From the NCBI GenBank assembly GCA_026645935.1, contig JAPKMP010000002.1:124001-188000 (forward strand): 64,000 nt of DNA, written 5' to 3'. A program made the position numbers and the translations under genes. Shown one piece after another: positions 44,529 through 52,434 of the stretch. Positions within the stretch are counted from its first letter, which is position 1. The number at the start of each line of letters is the position of its first letter. The notes beneath the pieces are model-generated. The model made no database searches. It saw only the letters and a list, made by a program, of their open reading frames with translations, and had not been told where the DNA came from. The stretch comes from Candidatus Villigracilaceae bacterium. Its GTDB lineage: Bacteria; Chloroflexota; Anaerolineae; Anaerolineales; Villigracilaceae.

Positions 44529-45174
44529 GCAGAGGTATTTTAATATCACACTATTGCGCCATGGCGAATCGGTGGGGAATGCCGAATCGCGATGGCAGGG
44601 TCAGGCGGATTTCCCGCTGACAGATGTCGGCCGTGAACAGGCGAAAGCCCTGGCGGAGAGATGGAAGCGTGAGAAGGTCAAGTTCGATTTCATCATCTCC
44701 AGCCCGCTCTCGCGCGCGCGGGAAACGGCGGAGATCATTGGCGACCAGCTTGGGTTGCTGGTGGAATTCGATCCGCTATGGCTGGAACGGGACAATGGCG
44801 AATTTGCCGGGTTGACCGCTCACGAAGTCAGGAGCAATTTCTCGCATCCGGATTTCACGACGCCTTACGACTCGGTTGGCATGGACGGTGAAGGGGATTG
44901 GGAGTTGTTCCTGCGCGCAGGGCAGGCGTTGCACGACCTGCTCAAAAGGGAACCCGCCCGGTATTTGATCGTCTCTCATGGCGGCTTGCTGAACCAATTG
45001 ATGCATGCCATCGTGGGTATCATTCCCCAGGCGCATAACTCGGGGGCGAGTTTCCGCTTTAGCAACACGGCCTTTGCCCAGGTCATTTACTCCCCGAACC
45101 AGCACCGCTGGATGATCGATAAACTCAACGATCACAATCACTGGCTGGAAGCGGAGTCTGAAGGGCGTGCATAA
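44515..45174 (+). CDS. Histidine phosphatase family protein
   Basis: The 219-residue protein has the RHG catalytic motif (TLLRHGESVGNAESRWQGQ), a second conserved arginine region (SSPLSRARETAEII) and the distal histidine (IVSHGGLLNQL). It belongs to the phosphoglycerate-mutase-like histidine phosphatases; the substrate is unknown. It overlaps the GT2 gene by 14 nt with AAGGGGAAG in the GT2 coding sequence as binding site, so the two are translationally coupled. Confidence 0.9.
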   Translation: MTVNRQRYFNITLLRHGESVGNAESRWQGQADFPLTDVGREQAKALAERWKREKVKFDFIISSPLSRARETAEIIGDQLGLLVEFDPLWLERDNGEFAGLTAHEVRSNFSHPDFTTPYDSVGMDGEGDWELFLRAGQALHDLLKREPARYLIVSHGGLLNQLMHAIVGIIPQAHNSGASFRFSNTAFAQVIYSPNQHRWMIDKLNDHNHWLEAESEGRA

Positions 45175-45191
45175 AAGGAATTCAATTTTTC

Positions 45192-46280
45192 ATGAGTCTC
45201 CCCTCCTCCCACCCCCTTGAAATGAAATTCCTCGTCTTCGGCGCGGGCGCCATTGGCACCTACATCGGCGGCTCGCTGGTCTTGGCAGGATATCAGGTGG
45301 TCTTTGTGGAACAGCCGAAGATGGTGGAGGAACTTCGCTCGAAGGGACTTCGGCTGGATCTGACTGTCGATAACCGGCGGAAGACAAAAGATTCCTTTGT
45401 GGTCGATCCGCGCTCCATTGTGATCGAACCGTCTCTGGAAGAGGCTTTGAATTACGGACCTTTCGATGCAGCGATCTTTGCCCTTAAATCCTTCGATACG
45501 GCCGCCGCATTGGAAGGCATGAAACCGTTTTCGGCGAAACTCCCGCCATTGCTGTGTCTTTCCAACGGCGTGGAGAATGAACCGATGATCGCGGCCGCGC
45601 TGGGCAATGATAAGGTCATTTACGGCACGGTCACGACCGCCATCGGCAGGCGGGGACCCGGCGATATCGTCCTCGAGCGGTTGCGCGGTGTGGGTGTCGC
45701 CGCAGGGCATCCGTTATCGGAGAGACTTGCCGCCGCTTTGAATAGCGCGTTCCTCAAATGTCATCTTTATCCCCATGCGTCGGGCATGAAGTGGTCGAAG
45801 ATGCTCACGAACCTGATCTCGAATCCGACCTCTGCGATTCTCAACATGACCGCGGCGCAGGTCTTCGCGGATAAACGTCTTTACAAACTCGAAATTGCCA
45901 TGCTGAAGGAATGTCTTGCCGTGATGAGAGCCATGAATCTGGTTGTCACTGACCTGCCGGGAACGCCTGTCCGGGCATTGGCGTTCGCAACCAAAATGCC
46001 TCTCTGGCTTTCCAAACCATTTTTATCCAAAGCCGCGGGAAGCGGGCGCGGCGGTAAGATGCCATCTTTTCACATCGATCTGTATTCAGGCCGCGGGTTA
46101 AGCGAAGTGGAATATCTGCACGGGGCTGTCGTCCGCGAAGGGAAGGCGCGCGGGATCCCGACACCCGTAAATCAGATCCTTACCGAAACCTTGATGGCGT
46201 TGGCAAAAAAGGAAATTCCGCTCGAGGAATTCGCAGGGAAACCGGAAAAGCTGTTGGTGAAAATTGAAAGTAGAAAGTAG
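45192..46280 (+). CDS. Ketopantoate reductase-like protein (PanE/ApbA family)
   Basis: The 362-residue protein has the NADP-binding FLVFGAGAIGTYIGGSL and the ApbA-type catalytic lysine region (MKWSKMLTNLISNP). PanE proper is about 300 residues; here extra hydrophobic residues near 260-285 (KMPLWLSKPFL) make the C-domain longer. A pantoate or other 2-ketoacid substrate is plausible. The last codons run into a (GAAAGTA)n repeat, so the C-terminus KIESRK is repeat-encoded. A second ATG at 45222 is possible. Confidence 0.85.
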   Translation: MSLPSSHPLEMKFLVFGAGAIGTYIGGSLVLAGYQVVFVEQPKMVEELRSKGLRLDLTVDNRRKTKDSFVVDPRSIVIEPSLEEALNYGPFDAAIFALKSFDTAAALEGMKPFSAKLPPLLCLSNGVENEPMIAAALGNDKVIYGTVTTAIGRRGPGDIVLERLRGVGVAAGHPLSERLAAALNSAFLKCHLYPHASGMKWSKMLTNLISNPTSAILNMTAAQVFADKRLYKLEIAMLKECLAVMRAMNLVVTDLPGTPVRALAFATKMPLWLSKPFLSKAAGSGRGGKMPSFHIDLYSGRGLSEVEYLHGAVVREGKARGIPTPVNQILTETLMALAKKEIPLEEFAGKPEKLLVKIESRK

Positions 46281-46286
46281 AAAGTG
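46266..46286 (+). repeat. (GAAAGTA)n heptanucleotide repeat at the ketopantoate reductase 3' end
   Basis: Three consecutive heptamers, two GAAAGTA and one GAAAGTG, supply the stop codon of the upstream gene. The same doublet occurs at about 10243-10256. Confidence 0.6.
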
Positions 46287-46313
46287 TCAGGTTGCCGGTT
46301 TGATCCATTAACT

Positions 46314-46348
46314 TGAAACCTTCAACCTTTAACCTTCAACCTGTAATC
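46314..46348 (+). repeat. Heptanucleotide repeat directly before the uridine kinase start
   Basis: Five 7-mers in register (TGAAACC, TTCAACC, TTTAACC, TTCAACC, TGTAATC) end exactly at the ATG at 46349. No ribosome binding site exists in this stretch. Confidence 0.65.
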
Positions 46349-48040
46349 ATGATCCAAACCGCACAACCCAATCCAAACGTCGAAATACATCTTCCCAATG
46401 GAAAAACATTGACCGGTCCGCGCGGGACGATAGTGGGTGAGTTTCTTGCGCAGGTGAAGGACGATTTCTCAGCGCCCATCGTGGCGGCGGTCATCAATAA
46501 CGAGATTCATGAACTGACCTATCCCATCAGGATCGAATCGAATTGCATTCCCGTCACCATGGACAGCGCCGACGGCGCGCGCATCTACCGCCGATCGTTG
46601 ATCTTTTTGCTGGAAATCGCCTTCTCTCAATGCATCAAAAACGGATATTTGATCATCGACCATTCGGTTTCCTCAGGCGGTTTCTATTGCGAGGTCAATG
46701 ATCGCGATCCGCTTTCGCAAGAGGAACTGGATGCGCTTGAAAAACAAATGCGGAAACTTGTCGCCGACGATCGCGTTTTCGGACGCCGCGAAGTGCCGAT
46801 CCAGGAAGCCGTCGATTATTTCACCAAGCATGGTCATGTGGACAAGCTTCGCCTGCTCAAACATCGCCGAAAGGAATATCTGACCCTCTATTCCTTCGAT
46901 GGCTTAATGGACTACATGCATGGTTATATGGTCCCTTCCACCGGGTATCTCAAATGGTTTGCCTTGAAACAGGTCAATGACGGTTTCATCCTCCAATATC
47001 CGCGCCGCCATTCGCCGACGGATCTCGCGCCTCTCGGCGATTACCCGAAACTTTTGCGCGCCTTCCGTCAATACGGCGACTGGCTGGCGACGCTTCGTAT
47101 CGACAGTGTCGGTTCGCTCAACGACGCCATCCAATCCGGCCGTGCAGACGAGGTTGTGCTTGTCTCCGAGGCATTGCACGAGCAGCATATTGCCGATATC
47201 GCGCAACAGATCGCGGAAAAAAATTCCCGCATCATTCTCATCGCGGGACCTTCGTCGTCCGGTAAAACGACGACATCGAGACGCCTTGCCGTTCAACTGC
47301 TCGCGCGCGGCATCTCGCCTTATCCGCTCGAGCTCGACCATTATTTTGTGGATAGAGATAAAACCCCGCTCGATGAAAGCGGCGTTCACGACTTCGAAGC
47401 CCTCGCAGCATTGAACTTGAACCGCCTCGCGCAGGACATCGAGAAACTCATCAGCGGAGAGCAGGTTCAACTTCCGCGATACAACTTCAAGACCGGGCGA
47501 AGCGAAGAGGGGGATGTGATCCAGCTTCGAAAGGGACAGCCGCTCATCCTCGAAGGAATCCACGGAATGAATCCGCGCCTCATCCCGGACCGTTGGGCTG
47601 ACTCTGCGTTTCGACTTTATGTCTCCGCCTTGACTCAAATCAACCTGGACCGCCATAACCGCGTATCGACAACCGATACGAGACTCATTCGCCGCATGGT
47701 GCGCGACGCGCGCGAACGCGGATATTCCGCGCAGGCGACTCTCTCGCGCTGGGAGTCGGTGCGGCGCGGCGAGAAACGGCATATCTTCCCATACCAGGAA
47801 AATGCCGATGTGATGTTCAATTCGGCGCTGGTGTATGAGCTCTCGGCGTTGAAGCCGCTGGTCGAGCCGCTGCTTCGTCAAGTCCCGTTCAATGTGCCCG
47901 AATATATCGAAGCCCGCCGCCTGCTCGCCTTCCTCGATTGGATCCTGCCCCTGGATGCGAGCCTGATCCCAATGAATTCGATCGTGCGGGAATTCTTCGG
48001 CGGTTCGAGTCTGAAGGATTTCAAGATCTGGAGAGGATGA
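46349..48040 (+). CDS. Uridine kinase-like protein with N-terminal TGS/threonyl-tRNA-synthetase-like region
   Basis: The 563-residue protein starts with a TGS-like domain (VEIHLPNGKTLTGPRGTIVGEF) and a region like the second domain of threonyl-tRNA synthetase (to about 220). The kinase domain (about 300-500) has P-loop LIAGPSSSGKTTTSRRL, the LDHYFVDRDKTP substrate motif and LILEGIHGMNPRL. The kinase resembles uridine kinase or phosphoribulokinase; similar fusions are known in other bacteria and their role is unclear. The start is poorly defined because the upstream sequence is a heptad repeat. Confidence 0.88.
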   Translation: MIQTAQPNPNVEIHLPNGKTLTGPRGTIVGEFLAQVKDDFSAPIVAAVINNEIHELTYPIRIESNCIPVTMDSADGARIYRRSLIFLLEIAFSQCIKNGYLIIDHSVSSGGFYCEVNDRDPLSQEELDALEKQMRKLVADDRVFGRREVPIQEAVDYFTKHGHVDKLRLLKHRRKEYLTLYSFDGLMDYMHGYMVPSTGYLKWFALKQVNDGFILQYPRRHSPTDLAPLGDYPKLLRAFRQYGDWLATLRIDSVGSLNDAIQSGRADEVVLVSEALHEQHIADIAQQIAEKNSRIILIAGPSSSGKTTTSRRLAVQLLARGISPYPLELDHYFVDRDKTPLDESGVHDFEALAALNLNRLAQDIEKLISGEQVQLPRYNFKTGRSEEGDVIQLRKGQPLILEGIHGMNPRLIPDRWADSAFRLYVSALTQINLDRHNRVSTTDTRLIRRMVRDARERGYSAQATLSRWESVRRGEKRHIFPYQENADVMFNSALVYELSALKPLVEPLLRQVPFNVPEYIEARRLLAFLDWILPLDASLIPMNSIVREFFGGSSLKDFKIWRG

Positions 48041-48044
48041 TTTT

Positions 48045-49481
48045 CTATTCCTGCTCGACCTTTAATCCTTCCACCCCGTAATACCGGGCAGCGCAGTTGT
48101 ATTCGTAATCCGTCCAACCGATGCCGCTCGAACGGAACATGTCGCGGGTGTTGATGTCAGCCGTGTCGATGGCGGGAACTTCGATCAACAGATTCCCCTT
48201 TTCTTTTTCAGAGCGGATGGTCGCATCGCGGTCGTCCCAGATTGCCGCGCGGTGAATGAATCCGGGCAGTTCTGCATAAACGGATGCCATGCTTCGCACT
48301 GTATACGCCAAACCGAGCAATAGAACGATGATCGAAGCAAGGGATAGCCAGTTTGATTTGAATTTTTCCGCTGTCCACGCGCCGCTGATCCAAGCCATGA
48401 AACCGAGTCCGGCAAGCAGGGTGAAACGAGCCAGCGATTTTCCGCGCGGGTCGGGTGGCGTGGAGTAGAAATAAGCGGACGGCGTATGCATGGCAATGAT
48501 GAGTAGGACGGTTATGAAAACCGAGACTGCCAGGAGGATCAAAAGCCGTTTGAACGTCAACTGCGGAAATACTGAATGCTGAGTGATGATCGAAAGGCTG
48601 AAGGCAAAAAGCACGAAGACCACATGGGGGATGGGGAGGGTTCTGAGGGAAAGACCGATAAAGGCAAAAGAATTCGATACGGCTTTGAAAGGGACGTCCA
48701 TCAGGCTGGCCCGGACGACTCCCATTTCTGCGATGCGAACATTGGAGGGAGAAGCGATCAGCGCCGCCATCCCCAGCAGAAGGAAGAGCAGGGCGATGAA
48801 TGTGGGTTTGAGAAGTTGTTCTGCCCATGCTTTCCCATTCCGCTTTGCAAGCCATAGCCCGAAGAGGATGATCGAGGTGGCGGTAACCAGCAAAGTCGCG
48901 CTCATTTCGCCCAAACCCGCCGTTAGAAATGCAAACGGCGCGAGAACGTAATTGACCCAATCCGCTTTTCGGATCAACTGACTGGTCATCAATCCCATCA
49001 TCAACAACCAGAAAAGGATTGCTGTGCTGTAGGGCAAAACCCCCGAACGCCAGTAAAGGATTTGAAATCTCTGCGGAGAGATATAGAGGTTGAAATAGAG
49101 AAGGAAGGCGGATGCCAGCAGGATCGTCCAAAACGATATGGACGTCTGGCGCGTGATGTTATAAAGTACCCAGGTGATTCCTATTAACCAAAGGATTATA
49201 GTTATTGGTCCGTAGAGCTGCGTGCCGAAAACGCCCAGGGTGTTTTCGGTCAATGTGGAGAGGAAGGTCAAGGAATATCGGTTGGGGGAATACCCCGTCC
49301 CTTCGAAACCGAAATATTGCATGGTCGCGCCGACAGTGCCGAGTTGGCGTGCGTCTGCGCTGTAGCACCAATCATCCGCCCAATAGCGGTTATAAATGCC
49401 AAGATAGGCGAGCAGGACAAGCCCGGAGAATACGATGACGATGCCAAGAGGAATCGCGAAGGAGGATAATCTTTTCAACAT
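48045..49481 (-). CDS. Multi-spanning membrane protein, DUF6056-like
   Basis: The 478-residue protein has about eleven transmembrane segments and an early extracytoplasmic motif, YNRYWADDWCYSADARQLG. A D-D motif in the first loop with this topology recalls DUF6056 and GT-C glycosyltransferases. No donor or acceptor is evident. The stop lies 4 nt from the stop of the convergent uridine kinase-like gene. Confidence 0.75.
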   Translation of the reverse strand: MLKRLSSFAIPLGIVIVFSGLVLLAYLGIYNRYWADDWCYSADARQLGTVGATMQYFGFEGTGYSPNRYSLTFLSTLTENTLGVFGTQLYGPITIILWLIGITWVLYNITRQTSISFWTILLASAFLLYFNLYISPQRFQILYWRSGVLPYSTAILFWLLMMGLMTSQLIRKADWVNYVLAPFAFLTAGLGEMSATLLVTATSIILFGLWLAKRNGKAWAEQLLKPTFIALLFLLLGMAALIASPSNVRIAEMGVVRASLMDVPFKAVSNSFAFIGLSLRTLPIPHVVFVLFAFSLSIITQHSVFPQLTFKRLLILLAVSVFITVLLIIAMHTPSAYFYSTPPDPRGKSLARFTLLAGLGFMAWISGAWTAEKFKSNWLSLASIIVLLLGLAYTVRSMASVYAELPGFIHRAAIWDDRDATIRSEKEKGNLLIEVPAIDTADINTRDMFRSSGIGWTDYEYNCAARYYGVEGLKVEQE

Positions 49482-49503
49482 AGGAGCCGATCTTTGGATG
49501 ATT

Positions 49504-50517
49504 TCATGATTGACCTTTTGTAATTGGTTGCTTCAAAATATTTTCAATTTGCTGCAATTCGTCTCTTGATAATTCCAGCCTGCCCAGCATCCCGATGGCG
49601 TCTTCGATCTGGGAGACCTCGCTTGCTCCGATCAACACGGAGGTCATCTCTTCGTGGCGCAAAACCCAAGCCAATGCCATTTGAGCGAGGGTCTGTCCGC
49701 GGTTCCGGGCAAGTTCATTGAGCTTCTGGACTTTGGCGATCTTTTCTTCCGTAATATGTGCGGGTTTAAGGAAGCCATGAGATTTGGAAGCACGCGACCC
49801 ATTTGGGATACCGTCAAGGTATTTATCGGTCAGAAGACCTTGAGCGAGGGGGGAGAAGGCAATACAGCCAATCCCTTCACCCTTCAACGTCTGGAGCAGG
49901 TCATCTTCTACCCAACGCTCGAACATGCTGTATTTCGGCTGGTGGATGAGACAGGGTGTGCCCAATGATTTCAATATCCGTGAGGCTTCGCGCGTTTTAT
50001 CGGCGGGATAGTTCGAAATGCCGACATATAAAGCCCGTCCATTGCGGACAATGAAGTCGAGGGCTTGCATGGTTTCTTCGAGCGGAGTGTCTGGGTCGGG
50101 GCGGTGGTGGTAGAACAGGTCAACGTAATCCAAACCCATCCGCTTGAGGCTCCGGTCAAGGCTGGAGACGAGATATTTGCGTGATCCCCATTCTCCGTAG
50201 GGACCTTCCCACATGTAATATCCCGCTTTCGATGAGATGAACAACTCGTCCCGATATGGTTTCAAATCCTTGGCAAGAATTTGCCCGAAGGTCTCTTCCG
50301 CCGAACCGGGGGGAGGACCGTAATTATTCGCAAGATCGAAGTGCGCGATTCCAAGATCGAATGCGCGCAAGACCATTTTACGGCTGTTTTCGTAAACGTC
50401 CACGCCGCCGAAGTTGTGCCATAAACCGAGGGAAACGACGGGAAGTTTGACCCCGCTCCGACCTGAGCGGCGGTATTGCATGAACTGATAGCGGGTTTCT
50501 GATGGAAGGAAACTCAT
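49504..50517 (-). CDS. Aldo-keto reductase, YghZ/Gpr-like
   Basis: The 337-residue protein aligns with L-glyceraldehyde-3-phosphate reductases: MQYRRSGRSGVKLPVVSLGLWHNFG, catalytic FDLANNYGPPPGSAEE (Asp and Tyr), ELFISSKAGYYMW (Lys) and FYHHRPDPDTPLEETM. The start at 50517 gives the same N-terminal length as E. coli YghZ; an upstream TTG adds four residues. It reduces aldehydes with NADPH, possibly detoxifying methylglyoxal. Unlike the frameshifted paralogue at 6.3-7.3 kb, it is intact. Confidence 0.92.
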   Translation of the reverse strand: MSFLPSETRYQFMQYRRSGRSGVKLPVVSLGLWHNFGGVDVYENSRKMVLRAFDLGIAHFDLANNYGPPPGSAEETFGQILAKDLKPYRDELFISSKAGYYMWEGPYGEWGSRKYLVSSLDRSLKRMGLDYVDLFYHHRPDPDTPLEETMQALDFIVRNGRALYVGISNYPADKTREASRILKSLGTPCLIHQPKYSMFERWVEDDLLQTLKGEGIGCIAFSPLAQGLLTDKYLDGIPNGSRASKSHGFLKPAHITEEKIAKVQKLNELARNRGQTLAQMALAWVLRHEEMTSVLIGASEVSQIEDAIGMLGRLELSRDELQQIENILKQPITKGQS

Positions 50518-50525
50518 GATTTCTC

Positions 50526-51314
50526 TCAAAACGTGAAAAGGATCAAAGCCGTCGCCACTCCAAACGTTCCGCAGGCGAAATTGACCCGGTCATTGTCGAG
50601 CCACTTCCAGCCGCGGATGTGAACGGTTTCTGTACCGCATGAATGGAGGGGATGTTTCTCAGTCTCCTTCATGTCGGTGGGGCAGTAATACATGGCTTGG
50701 ACGGTCCCGCCGAGGAGGGAGTCAAAAAGGGAACCAGCCAACCCGGCGGCAGTAATCAGTGGAAGGAGCGACCAGTTATCAGTCAGGAGAGAGGCGAGGA
50801 AGGCGATTAACGCAGATCCTGCTAAAGAGGCGAGAGTTCCGACCAAAGAGATTCCGCCCGAGGTGCCTTTTTCAACGATTTTTGATAAGTTCGTGATCAT
50901 GCGCGGAGGGGTTGAATTCAATACACCGAGTTCGGTCGCCCACGTGTCGGCGTTGACGGCAGCAAGCGCAGAAGAAAAGCCGATCCAGACCCAAATCTCG
51001 TTCGGAAAAAAGAAATTAAGGGCGGCGAAGAACGCGGCGGCACCGCCGTTGCCGAAAACCTGCCCCGCGTCGCGTTCATGACCTTTGGAGAATTTTTCAT
51101 CGAGCCCTGCCTTGCGTTTTTTGAAGGCGCGGCTCAACCCGGACGAAGTGATGAAGAAGGTGAGCAGGAGGACAGCCCATTTCCAACCGCCGATTCCAAA
51201 AATGATCGTGCCGGTGATCGCCGCCGCGATCGCCCCGCTTGGATTGAGGCTGCGGGCTTTGTATGCGAGAAAAGCGATGACGATGGCGAGAATGAAGCCG
51301 AGGATGAGTTGCAT
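50526..51314 (-). CDS. DUF92 family membrane protein (phytyl-phosphate kinase-like)
   Basis: The 262-residue protein has about six transmembrane helices. Diagnostic DUF92/TIGR00297 motifs are AVNADTWATELGVL, ISLVGTLASLAGSALIAF, and GLAGSLFDSLLGGTVQA. Plant VTE6 and cyanobacterial homologues phosphorylate phytyl phosphate; in a non-phototroph the substrate would be another isoprenoid phosphate. This could link to the geranylgeranyl reductase-like protein at 24.4 kb. It lies 8 bp upstream of the aldo-keto reductase gene. Confidence 0.88.
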   Translation of the reverse strand: MQLILGFILAIVIAFLAYKARSLNPSGAIAAAITGTIIFGIGGWKWAVLLLTFFITSSGLSRAFKKRKAGLDEKFSKGHERDAGQVFGNGGAAAFFAALNFFFPNEIWVWIGFSSALAAVNADTWATELGVLNSTPPRMITNLSKIVEKGTSGGISLVGTLASLAGSALIAFLASLLTDNWSLLPLITAAGLAGSLFDSLLGGTVQAMYYCPTDMKETEKHPLHSCGTETVHIRGWKWLDNDRVNFACGTFGVATALILFTF

Positions 51315-51317
51315 AAT

Positions 51318-51365
51318 GGTTGAAGGTTGCAGGTTGAAGGTTGATTTTTGACTTGAAACCTTCAA
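51318..51365 (-). repeat. GGTTGAA heptanucleotide repeat with hairpin
   Basis: Four 7-mers in register (GGTTGAA, GGTTGCA, GGTTGAA, GGTTGAT, 51318-51345) are followed by an inverted arm. TTGAAGGTT at 51334-51342 pairs with AACCTTCAA at 51357-51365. It lies between the DUF92 start and the next gene. Confidence 0.65.
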
Positions 51366-51375
51366 TCTGTCACTT

Positions 51376-52284
51376 TTACACAGGCGTCGTGACGACGAAC
51401 AGAACAGCGAGTAAAAACAACAGGCTGCTCAACGTACTCGAACCCCAAACGATGAAAGAAAGAGTGCGTTCGCGTTCCCAGCGATAGAAATACAGTCCGG
51501 CGATCCAGCCTGCCACGGCAAGCAGGAGGCTTGCCACCGGTAGGATCAACAGTTGGGAAGAGGGTACGATCTCGAGCGCGCCGCCCGAACCCTGCAGGTC
51601 GATCGCCACTTGCTGCGTGGAAGGAATGATGAGGCTTGCCCAAATGAAGAGACCGATGTTCAGAAAAAGCGCGGAGAGCCACAAATATCGCGCCAGCCCG
51701 TTTTCCCATGCCTGTGAGACGATGAAGGACGGATACACCGATTTTGCATCGCTGGATGCAAGACTTCCCAATTCTGTGGCTCGAGCAAAGGTTTGAGCCA
51801 GCCCGGCGGGATTATCCGGTGAGATGGCGAAGATGCGTTTTGCCGTTGCCACGAGCAGAAGTTTTTTCATGTCGGATGCGATAAATTCCACGACACCCAG
51901 GTCAGGGTGGCGCCGCAGACCGAGCAAGGCACCGGGAAGCGGAAGAGGGGGCAGGCTGAGAGGTTTGGTGAGGTCCTCGACAGGACGAATCCACTCGATA
52001 TCGTTGAGCGGAATATCTTCGACTCGTAATCCCCAGTGGATGGCGAGGCTGTCGCGGTCGATCGTATACCCGGCGCGATAGAGCGCGAAGATTCGATAGG
52101 CGAAAAAGGGAATGGGGGCAAAAGCCGCCAAAGAGACCAAGAGCCAGGTGAGAAAGCTGAGTCCCACATCGGCGGAGGAAAGTTGCAGGAATCCAACGAC
52201 GACCATGCTCGTCAGGACAAACAGGATGATGCCGTGAATGAGCAATCCGCGTTGTTTGGGCGGGGGAAAGAAACCGGTGTTCAT
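51376..52284 (-). CDS. PH-like domain membrane protein
   Basis: The 302-residue protein has two N-terminal transmembrane helices (about 13-65), then a bacterial PH-like domain (about 70-165: YTIDRDSLAIHWGLRVEDIPLNDIEWIRP). Two further helices lie near the C-terminus. The PH assignment comes from the strand pattern with IPLNDI and is moderately certain. Function is unknown. A TCTAAT 6 nt before the ATG and no Shine-Dalgarno suggest a leaderless transcript. Confidence 0.75.
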   Translation of the reverse strand: MNTGFFPPPKQRGLLIHGIILFVLTSMVVVGFLQLSSADVGLSFLTWLLVSLAAFAPIPFFAYRIFALYRAGYTIDRDSLAIHWGLRVEDIPLNDIEWIRPVEDLTKPLSLPPLPLPGALLGLRRHPDLGVVEFIASDMKKLLLVATAKRIFAISPDNPAGLAQTFARATELGSLASSDAKSVYPSFIVSQAWENGLARYLWLSALFLNIGLFIWASLIIPSTQQVAIDLQGSGGALEIVPSSQLLILPVASLLLAVAGWIAGLYFYRWERERTLSFIVWGSSTLSSLLFLLAVLFVVTTPV

Positions 52285-52434
52285 GAAAAGATTAGAGACT
52301 ATTTCTTAAAGAATTTTGTAACCACAGATGAATGCAAATAAACACGGATTCTTGATGAAAACAGCCTCATAAATTCCCTTGAATCCCTGTATCCGTATTT
52401 ATCTTTGGTGAATTGGACATTAAGAAACACTCTC

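Noticed and set aside
48208-49131. 307-residue alternative frame within the DUF6056-like gene
   Set aside because: It has low-complexity basic composition, and the hydrophobic membrane protein in the other frame is clearly the gene.
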